A stretch of 64,000 bases of DNA, taken from Taibaiella sp. (GTDB taxonomy: Bacteria > Bacteroidota > Bacteroidia > Chitinophagales > Chitinophagaceae). The stretch lies in contig JAIOYR010000001.1 of the NCBI GenBank assembly GCA_021740995.1, positions 62,001-126,000 of the forward strand. The letters are read 5' to 3'. The translations under genes and the position numbers were made by a program. Under the pieces are notes generated by a model that made no database searches, was not told the DNA's origin, and saw only the letters and a list, made by a program, of their open reading frames with translations. How positions within the stretch are numbered: the first letter of the stretch is position 1; every line of letters starts with the position of its first letter. This document shows, one piece after another, positions 25,904 to 34,652 of the stretch.

Positions 25904-27718
25904 ATGTACATAAAGAGATCCTTGTTGTTCGCTGGAGTTCTATTTATTACCGCATCCTCTTTATCAACAAATTCTATCGCTCAAGAGAACCCAAATTATC
26001 ATAAGTCACGCACTCGTCCTGTTATACCATACAGGCATGTAACGCTTGCTGCGCCTCCAGGAATGGTTTATGTTCCGGGTGGGTCTGTGACAATTAAATA
26101 CAGTCAGTCTTCTACTGATACAAACAGCAAGAAAAGAGTAAGTCTCAGCTCGTTTTACATTGACAAAACAGAAGTCACCAACCAGCAGTATCGTATGTTT
26201 ACTGAGTGGGTGATTGACTCTATTGCAATAGTTAATTATCTGAAAGATGACAAATATTTCCTTGACCCACCTCCGGGCGGTTACAAAGACGAGTCTGCCA
26301 AGACTGATCTTGCCAAGGTAGATACAGCATCTGTCGTAAAAGACACAATTCCAAGTTATATGGGGTCTGAGCCTACTGCTGCTACTGCTCCTGTCATAGA
26401 TACTGCTACTACTCCTAAATTTACTACGTCATCTGCTGTAACAGACAGTAATGGTAAAATTATCAGGAGGCGCATCGACTGGGCAAACATTAAACACAAG
26501 GATATCTTCGAAAGTAACGACGACGAAATTAAAGCAAAGATTGCTCCAATGTTCGATCCGGTTACGGGTAAAATACGCGAAGAGTTGTATGTTTATAATT
26601 TTACTTACCTGAAAGCAACGGGTACTAACAAAAATGTAAAAATTGGCGAATACACTACCGAGCCTATAAACGTATATCCTGATGAGAAAATATGGTTTAA
26701 GGATATGAACAACTCTCAGGTTGACATCCTTGTAGAAAACTACTTCACACAGCCTCCATTTGATGACTACCCTGTTGTAGGTGTAACCTGGAAGCAAGCA
26801 CGTGCTTTCGCAGCATGGAGAAGTCATACTAATTTTGATTACGCTAAAATTGCTGATTATTTAAGGTACTACAAACTGCAGTACAGTTTGCCATCAGAAG
26901 CACAGTGGGTTTATGCTGCCGGTAAGGACATAAAAAACACTAAACAGCAAGTTGCTGAACCAGAACCAGACATAGTTGATACCGTTGCAGTTGTAGCTAC
27001 AGATACTGCTGCCGCAATGATGCCGACAACTGATAGTGCTGCGCTAGCTGCAGCACCTACCACAGAGATACCGGTAACTGAAGCAACCGAAGAAGAAGGT
27101 GGTAAAAAGAAGAAAAAAAGTAAAAAACAGAGAAGACAAGAAGAAGAAGAGGCTGCAGCTGCAGAAGAAGCAGCAATGGTAGCAGTTGATAAGAAAGTTA
27201 CTCCTTCAAAACCAGATAAAAATGCTACTCCAGTTGATAAAGATCGCAACGGTAATCTACTTGTAAACTTTAAGCAGGAGGAAGGTGATTATACCGAAGA
27301 TGGTGCAAACTTTACCCTCCCGGTTATGTCTTATGCACCAAATGAATATGGAGTGTATAACATGGTAGGTAACGTTGCTGAGTGGGTTCTGGATGCTTAT
27401 AGTCCTTCTGCTTTCGCTTTCGTTTCTGATGTAAATCCGGTATTGTTGTACGATGCTGATCCTAAGGATGCTGATGCGATGAAACGTAAGGTTGTAAGAG
27501 GTGGTTCTTTTGTAAGTAACGCCAAAGCACTTAGTCCTTTCACACGTGATTACGAATTACAGGATAATCTACATTGCTTCATTGGTTTCAGATGTGTAAT
27601 GTCTGCTCCTGAGATATTGACTAAAACTGTTGCTACACGTAGAAAAGAAACAAGCAGCGCAAAACCTGTTACAACAAAAAAGACCACAACAACTACAAAA
27701 TCAAAAAGCAAAAAATAG
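25904..27718 (+). CDS. gldK: T9SS ring protein GldK/PorK
   Basis: A 604-residue FGE/sulfatase-modifying-factor-fold protein: PPGMVYVPGGSVTI, FYIDKTEVTNQQYRMF, LPSEAQWVYAAGKD, YGVYNMVGNVAEWVLDAY and VVRGGSFV are the diagnostic blocks. GldK with GldN forms the periplasmic ring under the outer membrane. Two oddities are visible. The signal peptide ends SIAQ with no lipobox cysteine, although GldK/PorK is usually a lipoprotein. A low-complexity insertion of about 100 residues (about 344-448, with a KKKKKSKKQRRQEEEE core) also interrupts the FGE domain. A Thr/Lys-rich tail closes the protein. It is the first gene of gldKLMN. Confidence 0.93.
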   Translation: MYIKRSLLFAGVLFITASSLSTNSIAQENPNYHKSRTRPVIPYRHVTLAAPPGMVYVPGGSVTIKYSQSSTDTNSKKRVSLSSFYIDKTEVTNQQYRMFTEWVIDSIAIVNYLKDDKYFLDPPPGGYKDESAKTDLAKVDTASVVKDTIPSYMGSEPTAATAPVIDTATTPKFTTSSAVTDSNGKIIRRRIDWANIKHKDIFESNDDEIKAKIAPMFDPVTGKIREELYVYNFTYLKATGTNKNVKIGEYTTEPINVYPDEKIWFKDMNNSQVDILVENYFTQPPFDDYPVVGVTWKQARAFAAWRSHTNFDYAKIADYLRYYKLQYSLPSEAQWVYAAGKDIKNTKQQVAEPEPDIVDTVAVVATDTAAAMMPTTDSAALAAAPTTEIPVTEATEEEGGKKKKKSKKQRRQEEEEAAAAEEAAMVAVDKKVTPSKPDKNATPVDKDRNGNLLVNFKQEEGDYTEDGANFTLPVMSYAPNEYGVYNMVGNVAEWVLDAYSPSAFAFVSDVNPVLLYDADPKDADAMKRKVVRGGSFVSNAKALSPFTRDYELQDNLHCFIGFRCVMSAPEILTKTVATRRKETSSAKPVTTKKTTTTTKSKSKK

Positions 27719-27798
27719 TTCATCACAACAATTGGTTTTATAAAATTTAATTCTAAACATACACTCAACAATAGTTCTCACTCACAAATCCAACAAAT

Positions 27799-28533
27799 AT
27801 GAGCAGTCAAAATCAAAAAAAGAAAATTGGGCTTAATTCCGTAATTTCTTTCGGTGCCAGCGTGGTAATCCTGGGTCTGATGTTTAAAATTCTTCACTGG
27901 AAAGGTGGTGAAATCATGATCGGCGTTGGTCTCGCCACAGAAGCATTGCTTTTCGCAATTCTTGGTTGGGCTGCAAGAGTGTCTCCGGAAGAAGAGGCTG
28001 CTGAGGCAGGTTCCGGTACTAATTTAAGTGAATTATTGTCAAGTGCTGTTACTCCTAAAATAGTAGAAGGTCTGACAAATGGTTTCAAGCAGTTTACACA
28101 AACTGTTCAGTCTGTTAATCAGATTGCAGGTTCTGCTAATTCAGCTGGTAACTTTATCAAAGAAATAGAAACTGCTACAGGTGATGTGAAGAAATTCCGC
28201 GACAATATGACTTCTGTTTCCGGTGGTTTCGATGCATTCAACAAATCATTGCAGGCAGTAAGCCAGATGTCTGGTATATCTGTTACAATGATGAAAGAAT
28301 TTGAAAGTGCTGGTCAGGGCATGAAGTCTTTCACCAAAAGCATTGGTGACATGAACGCAAATTTCGACCAGTTCAACAAAACTCTTAGTGCTATCAATCA
28401 GATGACAGCTGCTTCTCAGGGTATGATGAAAGAATTTGAATCTGCTACTAACAGTATGAAAGCGTACAACAAAGGTATTACTGATCTTGCGCGTATTTAC
28501 CAAGCTCAGGTTGATGCTTTTAAGAAAGGCTAA
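27799..28533 (+). CDS. gldL: T9SS motor protein GldL
   Basis: A 244-residue inner-membrane protein. Two adjacent helices (about 14-36 and 39-60) with KILHWKGGEIMIGVGL between and within them carry the conserved charged residues of the GldL proton channel. The rest is cytoplasmic, with two similar blocks (MMKEFESAGQGMKSFTKSI and MMKEFESATNSMKAYNKGI) that look like an alpha-helical internal duplication. GldL with GldM converts the proton motive force into rotation or secretion work. The gene follows gldK after 80 bases. Confidence 0.95.
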   Translation: MSSQNQKKKIGLNSVISFGASVVILGLMFKILHWKGGEIMIGVGLATEALLFAILGWAARVSPEEEAAEAGSGTNLSELLSSAVTPKIVEGLTNGFKQFTQTVQSVNQIAGSANSAGNFIKEIETATGDVKKFRDNMTSVSGGFDAFNKSLQAVSQMSGISVTMMKEFESAGQGMKSFTKSIGDMNANFDQFNKTLSAINQMTAASQGMMKEFESATNSMKAYNKGITDLARIYQAQVDAFKKG

Positions 28534-28628
28534 TCTTCTGAATTTTATAGATAGATTTATAGCATTATTATTATTTAACATTATATTTTCGGAAGACCCA
28601 TTCAGAAAATTTAAAAATATATAAACGC

Positions 28629-30158
28629 ATGGCAGGTTTAAAAGAAACACCACGGCAGAAGATGATGGGTATATTATACCTGGTACTGTTGGGCATTGCT
28701 GCTACTACAGTTACTGATCATGTTCTTGATGCCTTCAGGAATCTGACAACGAGTCTTAAAACATCTTCTGAGAATGTTAAAGCTTCTGTCGACAATACAA
28801 TGTCCGCTTTCGAAGCTTCAAAACTGAAGAATGAACCAGAGCGCGCTCGTCCGGCCTGGGAAAAGGCAACAAAGGTAAAAGAAGAAATAGCTAAACTAGA
28901 TGCATACATTGTTTTAATCAAAGACAGCCTTATAAAGCTGGGAGGTGGTATCGATGAAACAGGCGATATAGCTAGTCGTGAAGATGTTGATATCTCTCCT
29001 CGTATGATGATGCGTAAAGACAAATGGGCGTCAAAACTGAAGGCAAAGATTGAAGCTACACGAACTACAATTTTATCTCAGCTACCGGCTAAAGATCAAA
29101 ACTTAAAAGTGGCATTAAGTGCACAGGACCCTCCAAGACGTGGTGGATTGCTTACCAGCTGGGAAGAAACAAACTTTGGTGAAGGTATTCCGCTTACAGC
29201 TGCAATTACTGCGCTTACAAAGATTCAGGCAGATATGAGAAACACTGAATCAGATGTTATCAGAAAGATTCTGGGTGAAGTTGACAAGGCTGTTATCAAC
29301 CTTGACCGTTTTGACGCGGTAGCTGTTGCTCCTACTTCTTATATTCTTACCGGTCAGCAATATTCTGCAAGCGTATTCCTTACTGCATCAGATTCTAAGG
29401 CGAATCCTGAGGTGAGTGTAGGAGGTCAGAATTTGAAAATTGTTGATGGTAAAGGGATGTATACTGTTACTGCGTCACGTGAGGGTGAGTTCAAGTGGGT
29501 AGGTACAGTAAGAGTAAAACAAGCTGATGGTACTATGAAGGAGTATAAAACACAAGAGCAGGTTTATACGGTTGCAAGACCATCTGCTGTTGTTTCTCCT
29601 GACAAGATGAATGTTTTTTACATAGGCGTGCCAAATCCAGTATCAGTATCTGCACCTGGTTTCTCTAAAGAAAAAATTAAGGTGTCTATGAGCAGCGGCG
29701 AAATATCTGGTTCAGGTGGTGCATATGTTGTTAAGGTTTCCCAGCCAGGTAAAGTTACAATTACAGTTACAGGTACACTTGATGGTGGTAAGTCGACAGT
29801 TCTGGGTACTACAGAATTCCGTATCAAGCGCATACCTCCTCCACGTGTTAAGTTCAGTGGAAAAGCTGGTGGTTCGATTTCTGCAGGTGAGGCTAAAGCT
29901 CAAAACAGGATTTTCGCTGTACTGGAAGACTTCGATTTTGAGGCATCTTTCACGATTCAGCACTTCAAATTATACATCGTTAAGCCTCGTGCTGATGCGA
30001 TGGTGTTTGAAAATACTACCAATGCTTTGACTCCTGCTATGAGTGCTGCAATGCAGGGTGTTGTATCTGGTTCACGCATCATATTCGACGATGTGTTTGC
30101 AACTGGTCCTGACGGTGTAAAACGTCCGCTTGACCCGATTACTTTTAATATTAAATAA
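28629..30158 (+). CDS. gldM: T9SS motor protein GldM
   Basis: A 509-residue protein with one N-terminal transmembrane helix (about 13-36, starting PRQKMMGILYLVLLGIAAT) and a long periplasmic portion. The first part is helical, with heptad-like segments. Later parts show beta-rich D2-D4-type domains, for example RPSAVVSPDKMNVFYIGVPNPVSV and RIKRIPPPRVKF. GldM spans the periplasm and links the GldL motor to the GldKN ring. Length matches GldM/PorM (about 510-520). Confidence 0.95.
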   Translation: MAGLKETPRQKMMGILYLVLLGIAATTVTDHVLDAFRNLTTSLKTSSENVKASVDNTMSAFEASKLKNEPERARPAWEKATKVKEEIAKLDAYIVLIKDSLIKLGGGIDETGDIASREDVDISPRMMMRKDKWASKLKAKIEATRTTILSQLPAKDQNLKVALSAQDPPRRGGLLTSWEETNFGEGIPLTAAITALTKIQADMRNTESDVIRKILGEVDKAVINLDRFDAVAVAPTSYILTGQQYSASVFLTASDSKANPEVSVGGQNLKIVDGKGMYTVTASREGEFKWVGTVRVKQADGTMKEYKTQEQVYTVARPSAVVSPDKMNVFYIGVPNPVSVSAPGFSKEKIKVSMSSGEISGSGGAYVVKVSQPGKVTITVTGTLDGGKSTVLGTTEFRIKRIPPPRVKFSGKAGGSISAGEAKAQNRIFAVLEDFDFEASFTIQHFKLYIVKPRADAMVFENTTNALTPAMSAAMQGVVSGSRIIFDDVFATGPDGVKRPLDPITFNIK

Positions 30159-30185
30159 GATTTTGTAAAATTATATTGCGTATTT

Positions 30186-31211
30186 ATGAAAAAGAATTTC
30201 CTAGTTTGTATCGCTGTTGTTCTTTCTTTGGGAGCTACTACATATATCAATGCCCAGACTACTCCAAAAAAGAAGAAGAAGAAGAAAGTTGTAGAGAACA
30301 AGGTCAATACAGATAGTCTTGCTGCTGCTCGTGTAGCTGATAGCCTCGCAGCTGTTGCTGCTGCTGCCGCTGCTGCACCTCCGCCGGTTGAAGAAAATCC
30401 ATTTGCGGATCTTGTGTCTACCGATACCGGTTTTCAGGCAGATTTTGCTTTGGATACTACTCGTCCGGTTGATGGGTATTACAAGCAAAAAAATCTTCTT
30501 GGCGCAAAGCCGTTCGCTTTCCCAAAGGAGAACAAGAATAATATCAAATTCTACAAACGTATTTGGCGCGAAATCAATCTTACAGATTCTGTAAATAAGA
30601 TTTTTGCAATGCCTGGTGAGACGCTTATATCGTTGATGATGGATGCAATTAAGTATAAGAAGTTGATTGCCTATTCTGATGAAACTTTCAAGAAGCAGCT
30701 TACTTATGAAAAAGTAATGAAAGCTTTTTCTGACAGTGCATTGGTTCCAATCCTTGACTCAATAAATGGTGACGTTCTTGGATATCGTTCGGTTTTCAAC
30801 GACTTCAATCCGGATTCTGTAACTAAATTTGAAATCAAGGAAGACATTTTCTTTGACAAAGTTAGAGGTCGTGTGATTACTCAGACAATCGGTATTTCTC
30901 CGGTTATCAAGCTGAAGTCAAGTGCTGGTGATTACATCGGTGATTTGCATCCTTTCTGGTTGTATTACCCACAGTGCAGAAACCTGTTTGCTGCAAGAGA
31001 AGTGATCGATCCCCAGCGTGATATCTATAACGAGAGCTATGATGACATGTTTGTTCAGCGTAGGTTCAGATCTCGTATCGTGAAAGAATCAAATCCTGCC
31101 GATCTTCGTATCAGGGACAAATATCCTAACGATGAAGAAAAGCAGAAAAGAGAGTCTGACAGGATAGAGCGTGAGATTCAGAGTTACAAAAAGAATCTTT
31201 GGAAATATTAA
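30186..31211 (+). CDS. gldN: T9SS ring protein GldN/PorN
   Basis: A 341-residue protein with a signal peptide ending INAQ, then an unusual low-complexity N-terminal stretch (KKKKKKKVVENKVN followed by an Ala/Pro-rich tract, about 24-65). The folded part contains KFYKRIWREINLTD, FNDFNPDSVTKFEIKED and HPFWLYYPQCRNLFAAREV, typical of GldN/PorN. GldN binds GldK and GldM in the periplasmic ring. It lies 27 bases after gldM. Confidence 0.94.
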   Translation: MKKNFLVCIAVVLSLGATTYINAQTTPKKKKKKKVVENKVNTDSLAAARVADSLAAVAAAAAAAPPPVEENPFADLVSTDTGFQADFALDTTRPVDGYYKQKNLLGAKPFAFPKENKNNIKFYKRIWREINLTDSVNKIFAMPGETLISLMMDAIKYKKLIAYSDETFKKQLTYEKVMKAFSDSALVPILDSINGDVLGYRSVFNDFNPDSVTKFEIKEDIFFDKVRGRVITQTIGISPVIKLKSSAGDYIGDLHPFWLYYPQCRNLFAAREVIDPQRDIYNESYDDMFVQRRFRSRIVKESNPADLRIRDKYPNDEEKQKRESDRIEREIQSYKKNLWKY

Positions 31212-31241
31212 TTTTTTGTAGTACTATTATAATCCGTGAGT

Positions 31242-32012
31242 ATGAAAACTAAGTTTATAGCATTATTATCTATTGGTCTTGTTACCTGTTCTGCAGCTTT
31301 TGCACAGGTGAGAACTGATATTAGTGTGCGTGAAAGAAATAATAGTGCATATGATGTTGGTGAGCAAGGCTATAACGCACACAACTTTAGTGTTGGGTTT
31401 GGCTTGGGTTCCAGCAAGTTGTATGGTGATTGGTCTTATTCCAATCCTCAGCCGGTATATATTGGTTATTTCGAGAAGAATATTACGCCTACAATCAGTT
31501 ATGGATGGACGGTTTCTGTTGGTGACTTATCTACTAGAGATTCTTACACTAAGCTTCGTAGTTTTAATCACTTTACCTCTGTAGATCAGCATATCACCGT
31601 AGAACTTGGTACTTTGTTCTATGCTTTCGACAAGGATTATTATGATAATTTACTGCTTCGTATTATTGGTGGTGTATATGGTGGTACTGGTATTGGTATA
31701 ATCAATAGTGATATAAAGCGTATTGCAAATTCCAGCTTCGATGTTCCGGGTGCAGTAGCCACTGAGAATCCATCAATTCTAACAAATTCCACCGCTTTGT
31801 ATATCCCAATCAATGCTGGTTTTAATTTGCATGTTCCGAAATTCTGGATATTCAAAGGATGCGTTTTCAACGCCAACTTCCAGTATTCAAGCACAATGTC
31901 TGACTACATAGATGGATACAAGCCACCTTTCAAAGCTAACAAACGTAACGACGTGTATACAGTAGCTTCAATAGGATTCAGGTTCTTCATCCTTCATCCT
32001 TCCGAGTATTAA
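31242..32012 (+). CDS. outer-membrane beta-barrel-like protein, last gene of the gld operon
   Basis: From ATG 31242 the protein has 256 residues; a GTG at 31236 is a less likely start. A signal peptide ends SAAFAQ. The remainder has alternating polar/aromatic strands (HNFSVGFGLGSSKLYGDWSY, PTISYGWTVSVGDL, HITVELGTLFYAF, LYIPINAGFNLHV) and ends in a beta-strand with FRFFI, consistent with an 8-12-strand outer-membrane barrel. It is not a PorP/SprF, since the characteristic N-terminal block is missing. Thirty bases after gldN and just before the operon terminator, it is a candidate accessory T9SS component, but no function is known. Confidence 0.78.
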   Translation: MKTKFIALLSIGLVTCSAAFAQVRTDISVRERNNSAYDVGEQGYNAHNFSVGFGLGSSKLYGDWSYSNPQPVYIGYFEKNITPTISYGWTVSVGDLSTRDSYTKLRSFNHFTSVDQHITVELGTLFYAFDKDYYDNLLLRIIGGVYGGTGIGIINSDIKRIANSSFDVPGAVATENPSILTNSTALYIPINAGFNLHVPKFWIFKGCVFNANFQYSSTMSDYIDGYKPPFKANKRNDVYTVASIGFRFFILHPSEY

Positions 32013-32034
32013 TTTTCTACTTTACAACATTTTT

Positions 32035-32064
32035 AGCCCTTGCATTTGCAGGGGCTTTTTTTAT
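32035..32064 (+). terminator. intrinsic terminator of the gldKLMN operon
   Basis: AGCCCTTGC pairs with GCAGGGGCT (one G-U) around the loop ATTT and is followed by seven T. It lies 23 bases after the stop of the outer-membrane protein gene. Confidence 0.88.
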
Positions 32065-32100
32065 GTCTTTATGCCTCTGAAGTATTGGGTCGTATACATG

Positions 32101-32126
32101 AAAACGCCCGGTAGTTATACCAGGCG
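32101..32126 (-). terminator. intrinsic terminator of mdh
   Basis: On the minus strand CGCCTGGTA, loop TAAC, TACCGGGCG form a 9-base stem with one wobble pair, followed by TTTTC. It lies 43 bases downstream of the malate dehydrogenase stop. Confidence 0.75.
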
Positions 32127-32168
32127 CTTCTTTTATTTCAATTATGTTCTTCTAATGCATTTCAGGTA

Positions 32169-33104
32169 TTAGCTAACCATTGTAGCCAGTACTGCATTCA
32201 TATTTCGTACAGCATCTGCCGACTTGTTGAAGGCCGCCATTTCTTCTTCATTTAGTTTGTAGTCAATAATCTTCTCCCAGCCATTGCTGCCTATTACCAC
32301 CGGTACACCCAGGCATATATCGTTCTGGCCATACTCACCTTCCAGCGATACGCAGCAAGGGAATACTTTCTTCTGATTGCGCACTATAGACTCAACCAGC
32401 TCAGCGCCGGCAGCACCAGGTGCATACCATGCCGATGTGCCCAGCAAGCCTGTAAGTGTAGCACCACCTACCATAGTATCGGCAGCTACTTTTTTCAGGG
32501 TATCTGCACTCAGCAGATTAGACACCGGAGTGCCATTGAGTGTAGCGAGGCGTGTAAGTGGTATCATGGTAGTATCGCCATGACCGCCTACTACGGTAGC
32601 CTGCAGGTCGTTTTGTGAGCAGTTGAGTTCTTTTTGCAGATAGGTCTTGAAGCGAGCGCTATCCAGTATACCGCCCATGCCTATGATGCGGTTCTTTGGT
32701 AGGCCTGTAGATTTGAGTGCCAGGTAGGTCATGGTATCCATTGGGTTAGATATCACTACTATTATAGCATTGGGTGAGTATTCAAGTATGTTTTTGCATA
32801 CTGTTTCTACTATTTTGGCATTAGTGCCTATCAGCTCTTCGCGGGTCATGCCCGGCTTGCGGGGAATGCCGGAAGTGATAACTACCACATCAGATCCTGC
32901 AGTAGTAGTATAGTCGTTGGTTACGCCCTTCACACGGGTATCGAAACCGCAGAGCGATGATGTCTGGGTAATATCGAGTGCCTTGCCTTCAGCAAAACCT
33001 TCTTTGATGTCCAGTATTACCAGTTCTTCTGCCAGTTGCCTGCGGGCAATGTTGTCTGCACAGGTAGCGCCTACAGCACCTGCGCCCACTACAGTTATTT
33101 TCAT
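32169..33104 (-). CDS. mdh: malate dehydrogenase
   Basis: A 311-residue lactate/malate dehydrogenase-family enzyme; an in-frame TTG two codons upstream (33110) is a less likely start. The NAD motif is ITVVGAGAVGATCADNIA. GIPRKPGMTREEL carries the substrate-binding Arg of the mobile loop, and VVGGHGDTTMIP carries the catalytic His. The Arg in the loop and the overall length favour malate over lactate. It interconverts malate and oxaloacetate in the TCA cycle. Monocistronic, with its own promoter-like element and terminator. Confidence 0.96.
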   Translation of the reverse strand: MKITVVGAGAVGATCADNIARRQLAEELVILDIKEGFAEGKALDITQTSSLCGFDTRVKGVTNDYTTTAGSDVVVITSGIPRKPGMTREELIGTNAKIVETVCKNILEYSPNAIIVVISNPMDTMTYLALKSTGLPKNRIIGMGGILDSARFKTYLQKELNCSQNDLQATVVGGHGDTTMIPLTRLATLNGTPVSNLLSADTLKKVAADTMVGGATLTGLLGTSAWYAPGAAGAELVESIVRNQKKVFPCCVSLEGEYGQNDICLGVPVVIGSNGWEKIIDYKLNEEEMAAFNKSADAVRNMNAVLATMVS

Positions 33105-33149
33105 TTTCAATGTACTTTTTAGGTGTTAAATAATAGAATATTGTGGCTG

Positions 33150-33157
33150 CAAAGATA
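33150..33157 (-). promoter_or_regulatory. candidate -7 element of mdh
   Basis: Read on the minus strand this is TATCTTTG, a full match to TAnnTTTG, about 45 bases before the mdh start. No clear -33 element was seen. Confidence 0.4.
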
Positions 33158-33264
33158 TGCCAAGGATTTGATAATAGGGTAGCAGAAGAAACCTTATGAA
33201 ATACTTTACAGTTCAGGTTCGTGTCTCGTCAATATATAGATACTAAACGGTGATAATTTATCTT

Positions 33265-33272
33265 TAAATTTG
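33265..33272 (+). promoter_or_regulatory. candidate -7 element very close to the NHL-protein start
   Basis: TAAATTTG ends only seven bases before ATG 33280. If functional, the mRNA would be nearly leaderless. Confidence 0.35.
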
Positions 33273-33279
33273 TAAAACA

Positions 33280-34608
33280 ATGATAAGGTTGCTATCAATT
33301 TTTATATTTACCTGTGTCTGCCTTATTAGTCAGGCACAGGTAAATATTATTACAACTATAGCAGGTACAGGTATAGCAGGTTATAGTGGAGATGGAGGTC
33401 CAGCAGTCGATGCACACTTAAATAGTCCCTATGCAGTTTGTTTAGATCTCGATAATAATCTTTTGTTTTGTGATGGCTTTAATCATTCAATTCGTAAGAT
33501 AAACTTTTCGACCGGCATTATTACGACTATCGCAGGGACAGGTATTGGCGGTTTTTCAGGTGATGGGAGTAGTGCTTCCGGTGCACAATTGTTTTTACCC
33601 CAAGGAGTATGTACAGATATAAACGGGAATATTTTCATATCGGATGGCGGAAATAATAGAATAAGGAAGGTTTCATCAACTGGGAATATTTCCACTATTG
33701 CGGGTACGGGGGGCGCAGGTGCTGGCTGTACTAATTGTCCTGCAATCAATGCGGAACTCTATGCACCTGCAGGATTAAATGTCAAGGGTAGTTACTTGTA
33801 TGTATCAGACTGTTTGAATCATAAAATCAGACAAGTAATTCTTACTACAGGCATAATTTTGACAATTGCAGGAACAGGAACAGTTGGTTATTCTGGAGAT
33901 ATGGGATTAGGGGTAAACGCTCAGTTTAACAGTGTTTTGGATGTAGAATGTGACAATGTGGGCTATTTGTATGTTTCAGATTCTTGGAATGGCGTTATAA
34001 GAAAAATCAACGTTGCTTCAAACATTGTAACGACCATAGTTGGGACAGGTACAATTGGGTATTCGGGAGACAATGGTCCAGCTGTAAATGCACAATTGAA
34101 TGAGCCTACGGAAATCTATTTGGATAAAAATAACAACTTATTTATAGCGGATTATAGGAATGGGGCTATACGGAAAGTAGACGGTATTACAGGCATAATA
34201 ACTACCGTAGCCGGTGGTATAGCCGGGTATGGCGGGGATGGTGGCCCTGCCACGGATGCTAAACTTAAATGCACCGATGTATGTGTAGACGAACATGGGA
34301 ATATCTACATAGCAGACTATGTAAATGACAGGATACGCAAAGTAAATAATGCGGTCGATGTAAATGGCATTGATAAAGGAATAGAAAGCAAACTGTATCC
34401 CAATCCCACGAAAGGTATATTCAGTATACATACGCCAATAAATATATCCCTCGTAAGCATCTATAACATTGCAGGTGTGCGGATAGATGAGCGCACATGC
34501 ACTACTACAGATACAGAGATAGATATTAGCAACCAGCCGCCTGGTGTGTACATGGTATATGTGCAATGCGGGGAAAAGCAATATGTGAGTAAGGTGGTGA
34601 AGAACTAA
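33280..34608 (+). CDS. secreted NHL-repeat protein with T9SS sorting domain
   Basis: A 442-residue protein with a signal peptide ending SQAQ. Six or so NHL repeats follow the pattern IITTIAGTGIAGYSGDGGPA - LNSPYAVCLDLDNNLLFCDG - RIRKV, predicting a six-bladed beta-propeller that binds protein or sugar ligands outside the cell. The last 75 residues (ESKLYPNPTKGIFSIHT... NQPPGVYMVYVQCGEKQYVSKVV) are a type A T9SS sorting domain. It would be a substrate of the GldKLMN system encoded 1.3 kb upstream. Transcription appears independent of its neighbours. Confidence 0.9.
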   Translation: MIRLLSIFIFTCVCLISQAQVNIITTIAGTGIAGYSGDGGPAVDAHLNSPYAVCLDLDNNLLFCDGFNHSIRKINFSTGIITTIAGTGIGGFSGDGSSASGAQLFLPQGVCTDINGNIFISDGGNNRIRKVSSTGNISTIAGTGGAGAGCTNCPAINAELYAPAGLNVKGSYLYVSDCLNHKIRQVILTTGIILTIAGTGTVGYSGDMGLGVNAQFNSVLDVECDNVGYLYVSDSWNGVIRKINVASNIVTTIVGTGTIGYSGDNGPAVNAQLNEPTEIYLDKNNNLFIADYRNGAIRKVDGITGIITTVAGGIAGYGGDGGPATDAKLKCTDVCVDEHGNIYIADYVNDRIRKVNNAVDVNGIDKGIESKLYPNPTKGIFSIHTPINISLVSIYNIAGVRIDERTCTTTDTEIDISNQPPGVYMVYVQCGEKQYVSKVVKN

Positions 34609-34615
34609 AATTGCA

Positions 34616-34633
34616 TCCCGATTGCTATCGGGA
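34616..34633. terminator. hairpin between convergent genes (TCCCGAT/ATCGGGA)
   Basis: A perfect 7-base stem with loop TGCT eight bases after the NHL-protein stop, without a strong T run. Similar CCCGAT hairpins are common in Bacteroidota intergenic regions. It may end transcription from either side. Confidence 0.45.
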
Positions 34634-34652
34634 CAAATTTCAAATTCATGTA

